A stretch of 64,000 nucleotides of DNA from Marsupella aquatica (taxonomy: Eukaryota; Marchantiophyta): NCBI GenBank assembly GCA_973895155.1, contig OZ316896.1:23560001-23624000 (forward strand). Direction: 5' to 3'. Position numbers and translations under genes: made by a program. Shown here in pieces: positions 45,209 to 57,200 of the stretch; the first letter of the stretch is position 1; every line of letters starts with the position of its first letter. The notes beneath the pieces are model-generated. The model was given only the letters and a program-made list of their open reading frames with translations. It was not told the DNA's origin and made no database searches.

Positions 45209-48200
45209 TGTGATGCCTAGACAGGAATCACTCGGCCGGTTAAGTGGGTAAAGCAGGAAGGCACCCTAGGAACACCTTAGTATAGGGACAAAACAAGGAA
45301 AATATAAACAATTAGGGGCAACCATGGAACCCGGGCCGAGGCCGGAGGTAAGACTGAGGGTGAAAACCTGATTAGGGTTAGGGCGCGTTAAGCGTCGGCG
45401 GCTAGGAAGGATCAACGGGAAGAAGGACCGGCAGAGGAGAGGGGTAAGGAGCGCTTGCAGGAGATGGTGGCTCATTTGCGAGCACGAACTAGGCAGACGA
45501 CTACGGGAGGCCAACTACTGTCAGCTGCTTAGGCAAGCACTCGGGGAGAGAGTAGATACCGACGATCGACCTAAGGAGGGTATGAGCAACGTCAATCAAG
45601 CGGCACATTTCTGGGGATGCCTGTTCGAACGGGCAACTGAGTACATCAAGACTTACGAGGATGAGGAATCAGAAAGGGCAGCTCGAGAACGGCAGGAGCT
45701 CGCTCGATTGTGGGAGCTGCAGAAGACGGCTTTCTTAGGAGGCAAACTCATCAAGGACGAGTTCCTGTGGACGCCTACTTCCAATCAACTCGACGATCTT
45801 CTGTTTTGCAAAGACAGCGTCGTCGGCATCCGAGAGGCCATCAAGAACTGCAACGACATACACTGGGAATTAAAGGGAAGCACGGAAAGGTGGACCCAGG
45901 CAACGGTGCTAGGAGAAACCTCCACGGCAGCAGAGATGAAGAGGAAGGGAGCCGTCAACGATGAAGCCACCCCGGCAAAAAGAACAAGGTCGGCGGCACC
46001 AAAGAAGCCAGCCGAGCAACAGAGCAGGAGGCAGGGAGAAGCCGCAGAGGAGGAGGTCGATCCCATCAAGGCCATTCCAACCAGGGATGACACCTGGAAG
46101 GGCTGGGCGGCAACCCTACCGGTGGAGGTGCAACTACATTTTGCACGGGAGGAGGATGCATGCTTTACGGCCAGGCAGACCAAGAAGTACCAAGGCTTCA
46201 TGGCCGGATCCGGCTTAGAGGCCTTTGTAAGATTACCATGGCTGAAGCCGGAGGTACCGGAGTCAGACCTATTAGAATTCGTGGGGTCATGGGAACCCGA
46301 GACCAATTGCACGAGGATATATGGGAAGGATTTCTATCTTACTCCCAAGGTAATTGCCGAAGTGTTTGGCTTGCCGATAGGCAATAAGACCAAAATTGAT
46401 ACCAGGAAGACCTTGCCTGACAAGGAGTTCCGGTCGTTCCCCGGGCCATCAACGAAGAATGGCTTCTTCCGGAACACCTGCACCAACCCGCACATAGGAG
46501 AGATGATCGACTTCTTGCGGGTGACCATGCATTGTAACTTGCCGAGGGCAGAGATCGGCAAGGCACAGGTCTATCTGGCAGAAAGGCCAGACCCAAGCCG
46601 GGACTACAACGGGTACCTCCTCAACCAATTGAAGAAGATCTTAAAGGAGGAGCAGCAGGTAATCGGCATGGGGAGCGTGTCGCGGCTTGGCTATCACATG
46701 CCGCTGTTGTGCCGGTATGCCAGAGGTCAGACTTTTGCCCCGGTACTTCCCCTGCAGGTAAGGGCACCCGAGGAAGCTCCAACGCCGAGGCCGTTGGCTG
46801 AGAAGCCTCAACCACCTGTTAGTCCTACGATCGAGCAGGTGTTTAGGCCCAGGAAGGAGGACTTGCCGATGCAGCAACCAGGCATGCAGAGTCTGCTGAA
46901 ACTACTGGAGAAAGAAAAGAAATCGGCATCGGCAACAACAACGGCAACGACAACAATGCAGGACACTACTACAGAGGTAGGCCTACACCGGCTCACAAGA
47001 GAAAACCCCTTTGCTGGAGACAAGGAGAGAATCAGGCCGGAATCCAAGCCAGGTGTTCGAATGTACGTGGGAACCTCAAGCTCCGAATCTGAGGCAGAAT
47101 TGCCTGAAGCTCCTACCGACGAAGAGGAGAGGGAGAAGCCGGACGTCCAAGAGGTAGAGGAGGCAGTGGAGGACTGCAGCCATGATAATTCCGGCTATGG
47201 GTCGGACCATCACGTTCCAGGAGTAAGGACCTGTGGCCGGTTTGTCCCCACACTTCCAAGGGTAGTGCGAGGGGACCCCAACCAACAGAGTAGCCCTGAG
47301 TCTCCCCCACCAGATGTTGCTCCCCCGAGCTTCGACGGCATAAAACAGACGGTGCAGGAATTTCAGGAGCGAATCAAGTAGGAGGAGGAGGCCGCCCTGG
47401 CTAAGGAAAAGGATTTACCAGGAGGAGATTGGCCGGAGGACATCAGGCGGCTAGCCAAAAAAGGAAGCAAACCTCTAGCCACGATTGAAGAGATCCGCAG
47501 GACGGCTTGGGAGCAGAGGCCGCGATGGGCGATGCCGATCACTTCTACTTACTCCACCTACGCTAAGAATAGAGCCATGGAGTATGGTGAGATGTGTGGG
47601 GAACTGGCGCTCGGCATCTTTGGAGAGGAGTTGGAGGTAGGACCCTTTTTCCATAGGGAGCAGTTGGAGAAGCACCAATTAGAAGAAGCGGTGGCTTTAG
47701 AGAGAAGCAAGAAGGACGAGGTCATTCGGCGGCTTAGGAGGATGGAAGCCGAGATTGAAGATCTAAGGGCGGCCAAGAAAGCCCAAGATGAACTGCGGAT
47801 TAAACGACATGAGCTGAACATCATGCAGGGGCAGTTGGACACCGCGCAGGCTGATAATCAGAATATCAAGGATAAACTGACTCAGACGCAGGAAGAGTTG
47901 GCCGACACGATCAAAGAGAGGGAGAAGTGGAAGCAAGAGCTGAAGAATACAGAGGAGGCCCACATAACAGCCAACAGCCGGGCCATGGCGGAGACCCAAA
48001 GAAAGGAATGGGCGTTGAAAGGGGAGCTCGAGAAAATCCGCGGAGCCCTTGAGCAGAAGGAGGCCGAGTTAGGGAAATCCTATCAAGGGATTATGGCGCT
48101 GCAGCAGGAGCTTGCGTCCCTGACGGCCAGCTTCAAGGCCGACCTAAGGGAGAAGGACGAGATGCTCGAACAGACTTACGCCAAGATGAACCAGATGGAG

Positions 48201-49877
48201 TCTGTCATCATTGCAGAGCTCGACAAGGAGCTAAAAGCAACCCAGGAGGAGAGGACTACCTTGAAACAAGAACGGGAGGAAGCCCAGAAGGAACTAGAGG
48301 AGGCACGCAAGGACCTGGATGAGACCCAGGAGGAGTTGGAGGAAATCACGAGGAAGATGGAGAACCTCCAGCGGCGGGCCGACAACCAAACGGAGCGGCT
48401 GAAGAAACAAGCCGCAGTATTTAAGTGCTTGTCTTCATCAGGCCCAACTCCAATTGGGGCAACCAAGTTACCAGGAGTGGTACTGGCCGAAGAAAAAGCC
48501 GCGCCAACTGCACCAGTGCCGGAGGTAAGTGGGAAGGGGAAGGGACCAACTGCCGAACCAGAAAAGAAGAAAAAACGGAAACCTTCAGGGTCAAGGAGTA
48601 ATCCGACTCCACAAGCCGTGGTGACCAAAGAGGTAGAACCAGCACCATCCTCCAACATGAATATGGCAATAGATCCCGCTATGATCACAGGTAGGGGTGG
48701 TGCGGCCCAAGCCGAACTACTCAGTAAGGAGGCCGGTATTCCAGATCCGCCTCTTGAGCAGGCCGGGGAGACCGTAGCCGAGGCTGAGGCCGTAACCAAT
48801 TCTCGAGCCGATGCCGACGCCGATGGTGGACCCAGTCAGGCCGATGGAGAGTTGACTCAGTCAAGGGCAGGTAATCTGTCAGGGAATGAGCCTACGGCAG
48901 TGGCTGAGGAGGAAGCATTGGGGGCGTCCATTAAGGATCCACCACCGGTGTCGTGACGGTGCAAGGGCGCCGTTCCTTTTAGGGAGGGCGGACGTGGAGG
49001 GAGGAGGCGTGAGTGGGCAGGGCGGGTGCGGATCTCCACGTTTAGGATTAGGATCAGAACCAGGAGCGGCCCTGACACTTAGCTTAGTGGGATTGCGGTC
49101 CCACTGGTAGGAGCAACACTTGTGCTCCTGCCTTGCTGTACATAGGTAGATTCGGGCAGATAGATTACTGTTAAGTAGATTAGGCTTACGATGCAAAGAA
49201 TGGCGGATCCACTACCAGGATAAGTACCTGGGCAGCGGGGAGCTCAGGGCCTCTTCTTTAGCAAGTTTTTAGTTTGCACCAGCCGGGTTGGGATCAAGTA
49301 GTACGAGAAGCTCTCGGTTAGTCATACAGTGACCCTTGTGTATATTCATGTTTCCTCATGCCTAAGAGCTGAATAGAGTTGGCCTCACGGCTTAGTTCGC
49401 AGAACTTGTGTATGAGATGTACTGTTTGTATGGCAAGTGCATGGTATGACTCAGTCAGAATGAGTCATTTTGCTATTTGTGTGTCGCATTAACTTGTGTG
49501 AAGAGTGCCCACATCAACAGAAGGAAGGAAAGTAAGCAGGGGAGTGAGAGTTGGATGTGTCGAGCTGAGAGAGGTCTTAGCGGCTTAACCAAGCCTATTG
49601 GGGATCATTCCGGCGGTGGAATCCAAACATACCTAACAAGACGGAGGGGAAGACAGGGGAAGACAGGGGAAGGCCTATATTAGGCCGGCTACGTATCTCA
49701 TGACCCGATGAAGGATCTGTCCAGTATATGTGTGTAAAATGTTAATAGTAGTAGTAGAAGGTTAGCAGCGTCCCATGTCGCTAAGCCGCGGAAACGGCCT
49801 CGCCAAGCACGAAACCTGCGGGAATCGGCTTGAGCTGGGGGGTTTCTTGGGTTTAGGGAGCCATGGGACGCACCACA
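45209..49877 (+). mobile_element. 5' LTR of gypsy copy B, full length, 4,669 bp
   Basis: It runs from TGTGATGCC (45209) to GACGCACCACA (49877), directly followed by the primer-binding site at 49882. Its ends match the left copy in inverted orientation. It contains a giant ORF and ends with a non-coding part of about 0.9 kb. Confidence 0.85.
45582..48956 (+). pseudogene. Giant LTR-internal ORF (about 1,124 codons, one stop), unknown function
   Basis: Frames 45582-47381 and 47532-48956 are the same frame, interrupted by a single TAG at 47379 where copy A has CAG. Regions: 1-170 helical and charged with a basic KRTRSAAPKK stretch; about 185-385 a globular domain (FVGSWEPETNCTRIYG, FYLTPKVIAEVFGLP, HIGEMIDFLRVTMHCNL, GMGSVSRLGYHMPLLCRYA) that recalls the so-called putative plant transposon protein domain; 390-600 Pro- and acidic-rich; about 720-950 a long coiled coil (KREREKWKQEL-like, LDETQEELEEITRKMENLQ); then a Pro/Ala-rich tail. 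It is in the element's sense strand. It is not gag or pol. Kept open over 3.4 kb in copy B except for one nonsense change, so it was probably coding recently. Confidence 0.7.
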
Positions 49878-49881
49878 TTTT

Positions 49882-49899
49882 TGGCGCTAGATGGAGGGG
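49882..49899 (+). promoter_or_regulatory. Primer-binding site of gypsy copy B
   Basis: TGGCGCTAGATGGAGGGG starts four bases after the LTR end; identical to copy A. Confidence 0.65.
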
Positions 49900-49946
49900 G
49901 CATTTCTTAAGCCGTGAGATATGAAGTTAGAACGGAAGCGTAGGTA

Positions 49947-51391
49947 ATGACTGACCTTACGCCGAGGGAAGAAAGAGTGATTCAACGGGAGAGAGCTCGA
50001 CTGCAGCAGCTCGCCGGGTGGCATGATACACAGCGACTGAGAGGGGCAGAAAGAGCTGGTAGCTCCGAAACTGGAAGTGGCGTCGAAGAAGACATACCAG
50101 AAGAAGAGTCGGTAAGGAGAAGTGAGTCTCCAACCGACATGGGGGAACCAGAGGCACGGCCAGACGAGAGGCCAGGGACCAGATTGAGCCAGCGGTCGCG
50201 CATACATTACAAGGCATTTCATGGGAGAGGAGATGAGGATCCGGACGAATGGTTGGATGATTTCGAGGGAACCACTGCAGCAAATGGAGAATCGGCCATC
50301 AAGATGCAGATTCTTCCCGGCCTGTTCAAGGGTGAGGCTAGGCCTTGGTACAGAGCATTAGATGTGGAAGATCAAGCCATCTGGGATATCTTCAAAACAC
50401 TCTTTGTTAAGGAGTTTCGACCCATTGGAACTTCAGAACTAGCAGTGCTGAAGTTGGGACAACTTCGGTTCAAGGAGAACAAATCCTTCAGGAAGTTCTT
50501 GCAACGCTTTCAGAAACTGGTAAGACGTACAAAGACCAATGCATCTGAAGGTATGCAACTTCAATGGTTGGTGAATGCTTTGCCACAAAAGATGAGTTTT
50601 GCAATTAGGAAGGAGAACCCGGAGACTTTAGCTGAAGCAATTAAGGATATTCAATTATACATTAATGCAGATATCACAAGCCGGAAGAAACAGCTTAAGT
50701 CTGAGAGTTCCTCATCAGAGGAGGGATCACCCCATAAGAAAAAAGATAAGAAGAAGAAACATTCTAAGAAGTCTAGAAGTGATAAGTCAAGCTCGGATAG
50801 TGGGAGTAGCAAGAGTGAGTCATCTTCTAGTTCTGAAGAAGAAAAAACTAGGAAAAGGAAGGGCAGAAGGAGAGGGAAGACGAAAGTCAAGATGGAGGCT
50901 AAGCCACCAGATAACATCGTAGCCCTTACCGAGCAACTTAAGGCTATCATTGCAGAGGTAAAACCAAAGAAGAAGGTAGTACAGGAGGATAGCTCTGTAT
51001 GGTGTGCCTTATGTTATAAAACCGGACACCATAAAGATGCGTGCCCTAAGCTTAATACTAATCATGTTCGGCATGTGGCCGAGATCAGACCATGTCAGGA
51101 GAAGTAGAGTACTTTTTAGGAGATGCCGCTGATAGTGTTTTCGGCATCAGTGAGACTGGAGCACGAGACCTATCCAACAGACCTGCATCTCTGTGGTCAG
51201 GGTTAAGGAACAATCCAGGAGAGATGTATCCTCGGATTATTCAGAACCCGTCAGTACCTCCTAGGCCGAATGTGCAAAGATTTGCGGCGTGCTATAATTG
51301 TGGTCAACCTGGCCATTTTGCTAGAGAATGCCCGAATGCACGCAAACAGGGTGATGGACAACCAGCTCAGCTATGTATGGGATGCCGACAG
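49947..51391 (+). pseudogene. Gypsy gag (copy B), frameshifted and truncated
   Basis: The first 386 codons match copy A gag, with the same start and the first CCHC knuckle (CALCYKTGHHKDAC). A missing G in the GGG of copy A (about 51098) shifts frame; the next frame (51092 onward) carries the second knuckle CYNCGQPGHFAREC. Homology stops in the third knuckle at about 51391 (CMGCRQ), where unrelated sequence and then an LTR remnant follow. Protease, RT and integrase are missing. Confidence 0.85.
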
Positions 51392-51509
51392 GACTCAGTT
51401 GATTATAGTAACAAAACATACGACTCACAGTCCTATGAAGGACTGCAGTCCTTCCCAGTCGTTTCCGAGTCCTGTACGGTACTACATAGTCATTTAATGG
51501 GGTCTAAAT

Positions 51510-52293
51510 ACCCCCAGTTTCTACTAGTGATTGCGGATCCGTTGGTAAGAGCAACACTTGTGCTCTTGCCCCACTGTACATAGGCAGATTACAATTATAA
51601 TAGATTAGGCTTACGTTGCAATGAATTGGTAGGTGAGTTGCCAGGATAAATACCTGTGCAACGGAGAATTCAAGCCTTTTTTCTTAAGCAAGTTTTTAGT
51701 GCACTGACAGCAAGACTGAGATCATTTAGTAAAAGAAGCTCTCGGTTAGTTATAGAGTGAATGTTGTGTATATTCATGTTTCCTCATACCCATGAGCTGA
51801 ATAGAGTTGGCCGCCTTCCGGCTTAGTTCGCAGATCTTGTGTATGAGAAGTATTGTTTGTATGAGAGTTGCACCAAGTATAACTTAGTCAGTAAAAGTCA
51901 TTTTTCTATTTGTGTCGCATCAACTTGTATGAAGATTGCCCACACCAACTACAGGAGAGAAGGGGAGTAAGAAAAGTCATAAGAAGCAGTGAGAGTTGAA
52001 TGTGTCGAGCTGAGAGAGGTCTTAGCGGCTACCCAAGCCAATTGGGCATCATTTTGGGGCGAAATCCAAACATACCTGAAGGAAGACCGAAAGGAGAGGA
52101 TAAGGAGAGGCATAGAGTAAGTTGACAACATACCTCATGACCCGATGAAGGATCTGTCCAATATATGTGGGTAAGGAATTAGCAGCGTCTCATGCCGATG
52201 AGCCACGGAACCGAACTTGGCAAGACCAAAACCGGTAGGAATCGGCTTGTTCTGGGAGGTTCTTGGGTCCAAAGGGCCATGGGACGCACCACA
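51510..52293 (+). mobile_element. Diverged LTR 3' remnant (related gypsy subfamily)
   Basis: About 51510-52293 aligns with the last 0.8 kb of the copy B LTR (49081-49877): GAGCAACACTTGTGCTC, GCTGAATAGAGTTGGCC, TCATGACCCGATGAAGGATC and the terminal CATGGGACGCACCACA. Divergence is much larger than between copies A and B, so it comes from an older or sister insertion. The 5 bases on either side of the composite (GAGTG before 45209; AGAGC after 52293) do not form a target duplication. Confidence 0.75.
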
Positions 52294-52528
52294 AGAGCCC
52301 TTGGCCCTAGTCCGTGCCAACAACACAGATTCAAATCCCTTGGCCAGGCTGGCTAGGGGGCGATGGCCTATTACCTTTTCATGCAAATCCATATAATAAA
52401 GCATGACCAGAAGCTAGGATAAAGACCTCTGCTTGAGAGTGAAGCCTCTAGACTGGGGCACAACTACAGTTGGGGGTGAAATAGAAAACAATGGGCATCA
52501 CAACGCTCATCTATTTATGAGCAAACCT

Positions 52529-52713
52529 TGGGCATTCATCCTACCCAAAAATGTTTTTTACAAGTATCTCAGCATGGGCATTCATACTACCTAAGAACGT
52601 TTTCTTGCAAGTATCTCAGCTTGGGCAGTGATACTACCTAAGAACGTTTGTTTACAAGTATCTCAGCTTGGGCATTCATACTACCTAAGAACGTTTTTTT
52701 ACAAGTATCTGTT
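52529..52713. repeat. 47-bp minisatellite, about four copies
   Basis: Unit starts at 52530, 52576, 52623 and 52670, each with GGGCA(T/G)T(C/G)ATACTACC-like sequence, AAGAACGTTT, TTACAAGTATCTCAGC. A partial fifth start is at 52714. Confidence 0.9.
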
Positions 52714-52739
52714 GGGCATTCTCAGGCTAGTACAAAGCA

Positions 52740-54248
52740 AAATTCTCGGATTTACACTCCTCACGTATAGGATAATGACGGCTTGGTCTTGGGTTACTGG
52801 TCTGTAACCCTGTGACCAGAAAGTGAGGAAATACTGACCGGCGGCAGCCGGGAAGTTTTTCTGAGCTTTGTGGGAACAGGTTTCAGACAGAAACCCCAGC
52901 CCAAGCTGTCATTATCATACGTAATACCTGTTCGGCAGAGGATTATGGAAATAGTGGCACCTAGTAGAAAAGGTTACACACCGGTAACCTTGCTTCCTGA
53001 CAAGAATTACGTCATGCTCCCTAGTGCTGTCCTCGCCGCCCACAAGGTTTGAAGCACAACGAAGCCTGATTATTATTTTGGAGGACGGTGTGTCTACAAT
53101 AGTAGTAATAGTAATATGGCGGAGTGAAAGAATGAATGAGCGCGAGACGGGGCTGAAAGTTTTACAGTACTCAGTGCGACAGAGCACATTGGAGAGACTA
53201 AAGAGATTGGAGAGGAGCCGGAACGGCATGGCGTGATGCGAGGGAACTACTAGGGAAGGTAGGAGAAGAGAAGAAGGGCAGGGTACGCACGGCACAGGCG
53301 AGCATCGGTCGATCGATCTTCCTCTCCTGTCAGTGAGTCTCGTCCATAGTCCGCAGACCAAGCGTAGCCGTCGACCCCAACCCCATTTTGTTGTGACAGC
53401 ATTTCGTCTCGGCAACGCCGACTCGGCTCCGCTCCGGCAGAACTTCTTTATCTCAGGAACTGTGGGGCGACCTGTGACATTAGAGGAAGCGAGCATCTGG
53501 TCAGGACGGCATTGTTTGCCTGGGGGGGGACAAGCATCGGACGCTGAGGACACGCGACGGAAAACGCGAGGAGGAATCCGAGGAGTTGCGGCGGGAGGTG
53601 TTGGCCGAATTGTGGTCGATCGAGTCATTTGCTGGACTGAGCTGGCCCTGGGCGACGAGCTAGCTCCTTCTTCTTCATCGGTCGCAGCTGATTCTCCCGA
53701 AACACCCTTTCCCTAGGAGATGGGTGAGGGTTTGGTCTGTTCCTCCTTTTTTTCGGCTTCTTCTAATCTTCCTCTTACTTTTTCTCCTTCGTTGTCTCTT
53801 CCTTCTTGTTTGCCCATTGAATTCCCTTTTGATCTCCCTGTGTATTGTTTGACAGTCTGCACTAGCTATCTGTCTGCGTGCCTCGTCGCCCTAGAGAGAT
53901 AGACGGCTCTAGGGTTTTGGTCATGAGGATCCTTAAATGTCTAGGTTGGGTCCATGTGTGTGCTACACCCTAGCCTGCCTATCATGATTACAATTCCACA
54001 TGCATCGGTGTGGCTTTTATGTACTCGTTATGCATTTAAAGTTTGAATTCGATTTGGTGAGGTATTAGACCTTGCTATGCCCTTGAGTGCTGTTGATGAA
54101 TAGATCGTTCAGAGTTCATATCAGGAGATGATTGAACTGCACACGACCGCAATTGTTCACTTCATCTAGCATTAGGGCTATTCTCAGCTGATTTTATTGA
54201 TCTGCCCATAGTCGGAAATTGAAGGGACAAGCTGAACTTTTCTTGCAG
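52740..54248 (+). other. Promoter/5' leader region of the U2AF65 gene; first coding exon not resolved
   Basis: The stretch is GC-richer than its surroundings. A 237-codon minus-strand frame (52915-53628) and a 127-codon plus-strand frame (53333-53716) have no recognisable motifs and overlap each other; I regard them as chance. The initiating exon of U2AF65 must lie here, because the first recognised coding exon (54249) lacks a start. The ATG at 53720 is followed at once by GTGAGG but gives the wrong phase for direct joining. Confidence 0.4.
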
Positions 54249-57200
54249 CGTTCATCCCGGGAGTCCGACAGGGAGAGAGAAAGGAGTAAAGAGAAAGATA
54301 GCGACAGAGATCGAGAACGTCGCTACAGAGATGACAGGGATCCACGTGAAAGGGGTGACCGCGACCGTGATTACTACAAAGGTCATGACAGGGACAGGTC
54401 TGTGCTGATATGCATTTTTCAGTCATTATGCTGACTGCTGGCATTCAAATCCTCGTTTGCGTTTCAGGGTTTTGATATTTTCTTTGAGCAATGTCCATAT
54501 ATGCACTTCAAGACACGCTTTGCTCGTTGACATCCAGAATTTCGCGCTGCTCTTGTTGCTTTCATGTCAGATGGCTTACCATTGCTGTAGGTGTTGGTTA
54601 ACCGCAGCTGGTTCTTTTCTTGGGCAGAATGAAAAGTTTGCAGAGGGATAGTTCTATCTAGTAGTTGTCTTTTCTTAGTTGTCTCTTGTGTATCGGTTGT
54701 CTTACTCGGAATACTGAAGATAGTGATGGTCGACCCTCCTTCATTCACACAGGGTTCACAGTGTGCAAGACTCTTTGTTGCATGGTAGGCGATTAGCGGT
54801 ATCGATATTTGTGGTTGGCTTAGGGTTGTGACTGCGTTCGTGTATGGTCAATAACGAGGTGGTGGTCTGGTTTTCCACTTGTGCAGAAGAAGTCGTGATT
54901 ACGATAGGGATCGCGACAGACGACACAGGCACAGGTCTCGCTCTCGATCACGTGGCCGATCGAGAGAATATTCGAAGTCACGATCTCGTTCTCCCTCCCG
55001 CGACCGCCGAAGGTATGACTTGACTTTAGTCAGTTGGTTAGCAGCGAAGTATGGAAAAAGAATAGTTCGGGGATGCAGCAAAGCTCATTGTCGATGATGT
55101 CTTCGTCGTCCTTTACACTTGTAGCCTGACGTCTAAGAGCCGTTTCGCTAACGTGACGATGTGCTTGGAAAGTAAGCCTGATGAGTTTTCTCCTTGTGCC
55201 AATAGCAAGCGAACCAGTGGATTCGACATGGCACCACCGGGTGCCACAGTTGTGCCAGGAGCTGGTATGCCAGGTTGGTCATCATTTGTCCCTCCACTCC
55301 CTTTGGAAGTACGATGCTTATGATATTTTCATTATGTCCCAAATACTTTTCTTGAACTACAAGTTTGCTCATAAATTAGTAAATAAACACTCGTGAGGAG
55401 TGGAGTGGGATTAAACCACATGTTAAAGGTATCATTTGGAAAATTCAGTTCGTTTTTGTAATGCTATCCTTGAAAGATAATGTGATGGTGCATTTAGTCT
55501 CAAGTCAAGCACTGAAGAGACTTTTCGCTTGTTTGCTTGTCGGTTTTGGATTGTCTTTGTTTGTGTTGTCTTTCATATGTCTTGGGGTGCGGAAGTCATG
55601 GCGAGCCATAAAATTCCTGCTTCTCGAGCGTGCCTCCAAGGGCTTGTATGTGCAACAGTGGTTGGATAAATGATCATCGTCACCGAGCAAATCTTGCTGT
55701 CTTGGTAGCCTTGCCCATTGATTTCTACTTGCAAAATCTGAAGCCTTGATTCCAAGAAGTGTGGTGTGTCTAAATCATGACCAACAGCACTGTGCTATTT
55801 GGCGGTAGCTCTTTGACTATATGTTCTTTCGGGGAGTTAAGTAGTGAAATGTAATGCATGAAACCCCTTATTGGACTTTCAGTACGTCGTAAGTCCTAGA
55901 ACACTAGCATGTTACTTTAACAATGTTGATATTCAGTCAGTCTTGAACAACTGGTGCCAAGATGTCTTGCTGCTCGTAGGTTGAAATTTGAACACCAATA
56001 GGTCGGGCACATTACCTTACGCTCATGTCTCTTTTAATTATTGCAGGTCAGATACCAGGGATGTCACAAGCTATGCCGGGTGTATTTCCTTCGATGTTTC
56101 CATTTGGCGGAACTCAGGTAAGCCTGTTCTATTTGCTGACCATGTGAGGCAATCACATGTATGAGTCTTATGCGAGGAGAGGTCATGGACGTCTTCTGTT
56201 TTCTTTGATATTGACTAGTTAATATGAAACGATTTTTTGTGATCCAACTCGTGTGTTTCTCTTTGTAGTTTGGAGGTCTTCCAGCAATGCCTGCCCAAGC
56301 TATGACGCAACAGGTAAATTATCTCTTCACGCCTAAGACATTTCAGGATCCAACTTACCTCTGTTCCATCGAAGCAACTGACGCGTCGCATGAGTCGTGA
56401 AAGGTTCCCTTGTTTCCTAGTGCTGCACGGCTTCTTTTACACGTGTACTAGATTAGTCGATGTGCTCTATACCATGATTGTCTGGTTGATTTCTCAAAGG
56501 TCTGGACTTCCTTCTACATTGCATGCTTGTGATTGTGCTTTTTAAAATTCTGAGCTGAGGTTGTTGGATGTAGGCTACGAGACATGCTCGTCGTGTTTAC
56601 GTTGGCGGTCTTCCACCTATGGCAAATGAGCAGGTAAGTTCCGATGTCGTTATCATGGTTCGCATCGCAATTCTCGTCATGGATGTGGTAGGATGTTTTT
56701 TTTCTGCGTGCGATGAAGTTGGTGTGAACTGGCTTCGGCAGTTCGTGTTGATCTTTCATAGATACTAGAAAATGTATCTACGGGACCTTCAACACAAAAG
56801 TAATCTCAGCAGATGAGTTGAACTTGTTCGTTGGTGCCTGTGTCAGTCATCACCTGGGAATGGCTATTCCCTCTGCCCGTTTCCTTGTTTCATCATCTTA
56901 GATGGTCTTACAGTTGACCAAGGCAAGTGAACAGTAGTATTCTCAAACCACCAGGGCTACTTTCTATCAGAATCACTGCATGGCGCGCTTTGATGTCTAT
57001 GCTTCTCGATTGTAGTGGTGGTAGAGCGAGCCACTATTGACGATTTCTTGGTTGTGTTTGCAGACTATCGCGACATTTTTCAGTCAGGTGATGGCTGCTG
57101 TTGGAGGGAACACTGCCGGGCCAGGTACACTACCTCTTGAAACTTCCGTAACTCTCATGTTGTATCCCGTTACCGCCAAGTAGTTAATCGGAACGTATCC

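Noticed and set aside
45785-46312. 175-codon and similar frames antisense to the LTR ORF
   Set aside because: They recur in all LTR copies only because the sense strand is conserved; hydrophobic Ser-rich composition is typical of a shadow frame.
45204-52298. Treating 45209-52293 as one complete LTR element with target duplication
   Set aside because: The right LTR piece is too diverged and the flanking five bases do not match.
52294-52380. tRNA-like or SINE-like sequence after the LTR remnant (GATTCAAATCCC)
   Set aside because: No A box, acceptor stem or cloverleaf could be formed.
52915-53628. 237-codon minus-strand frame upstream of U2AF65
   Set aside because: It overlaps an open plus-strand frame in a GC-rich leader region, has no motif and looks like a chance frame.
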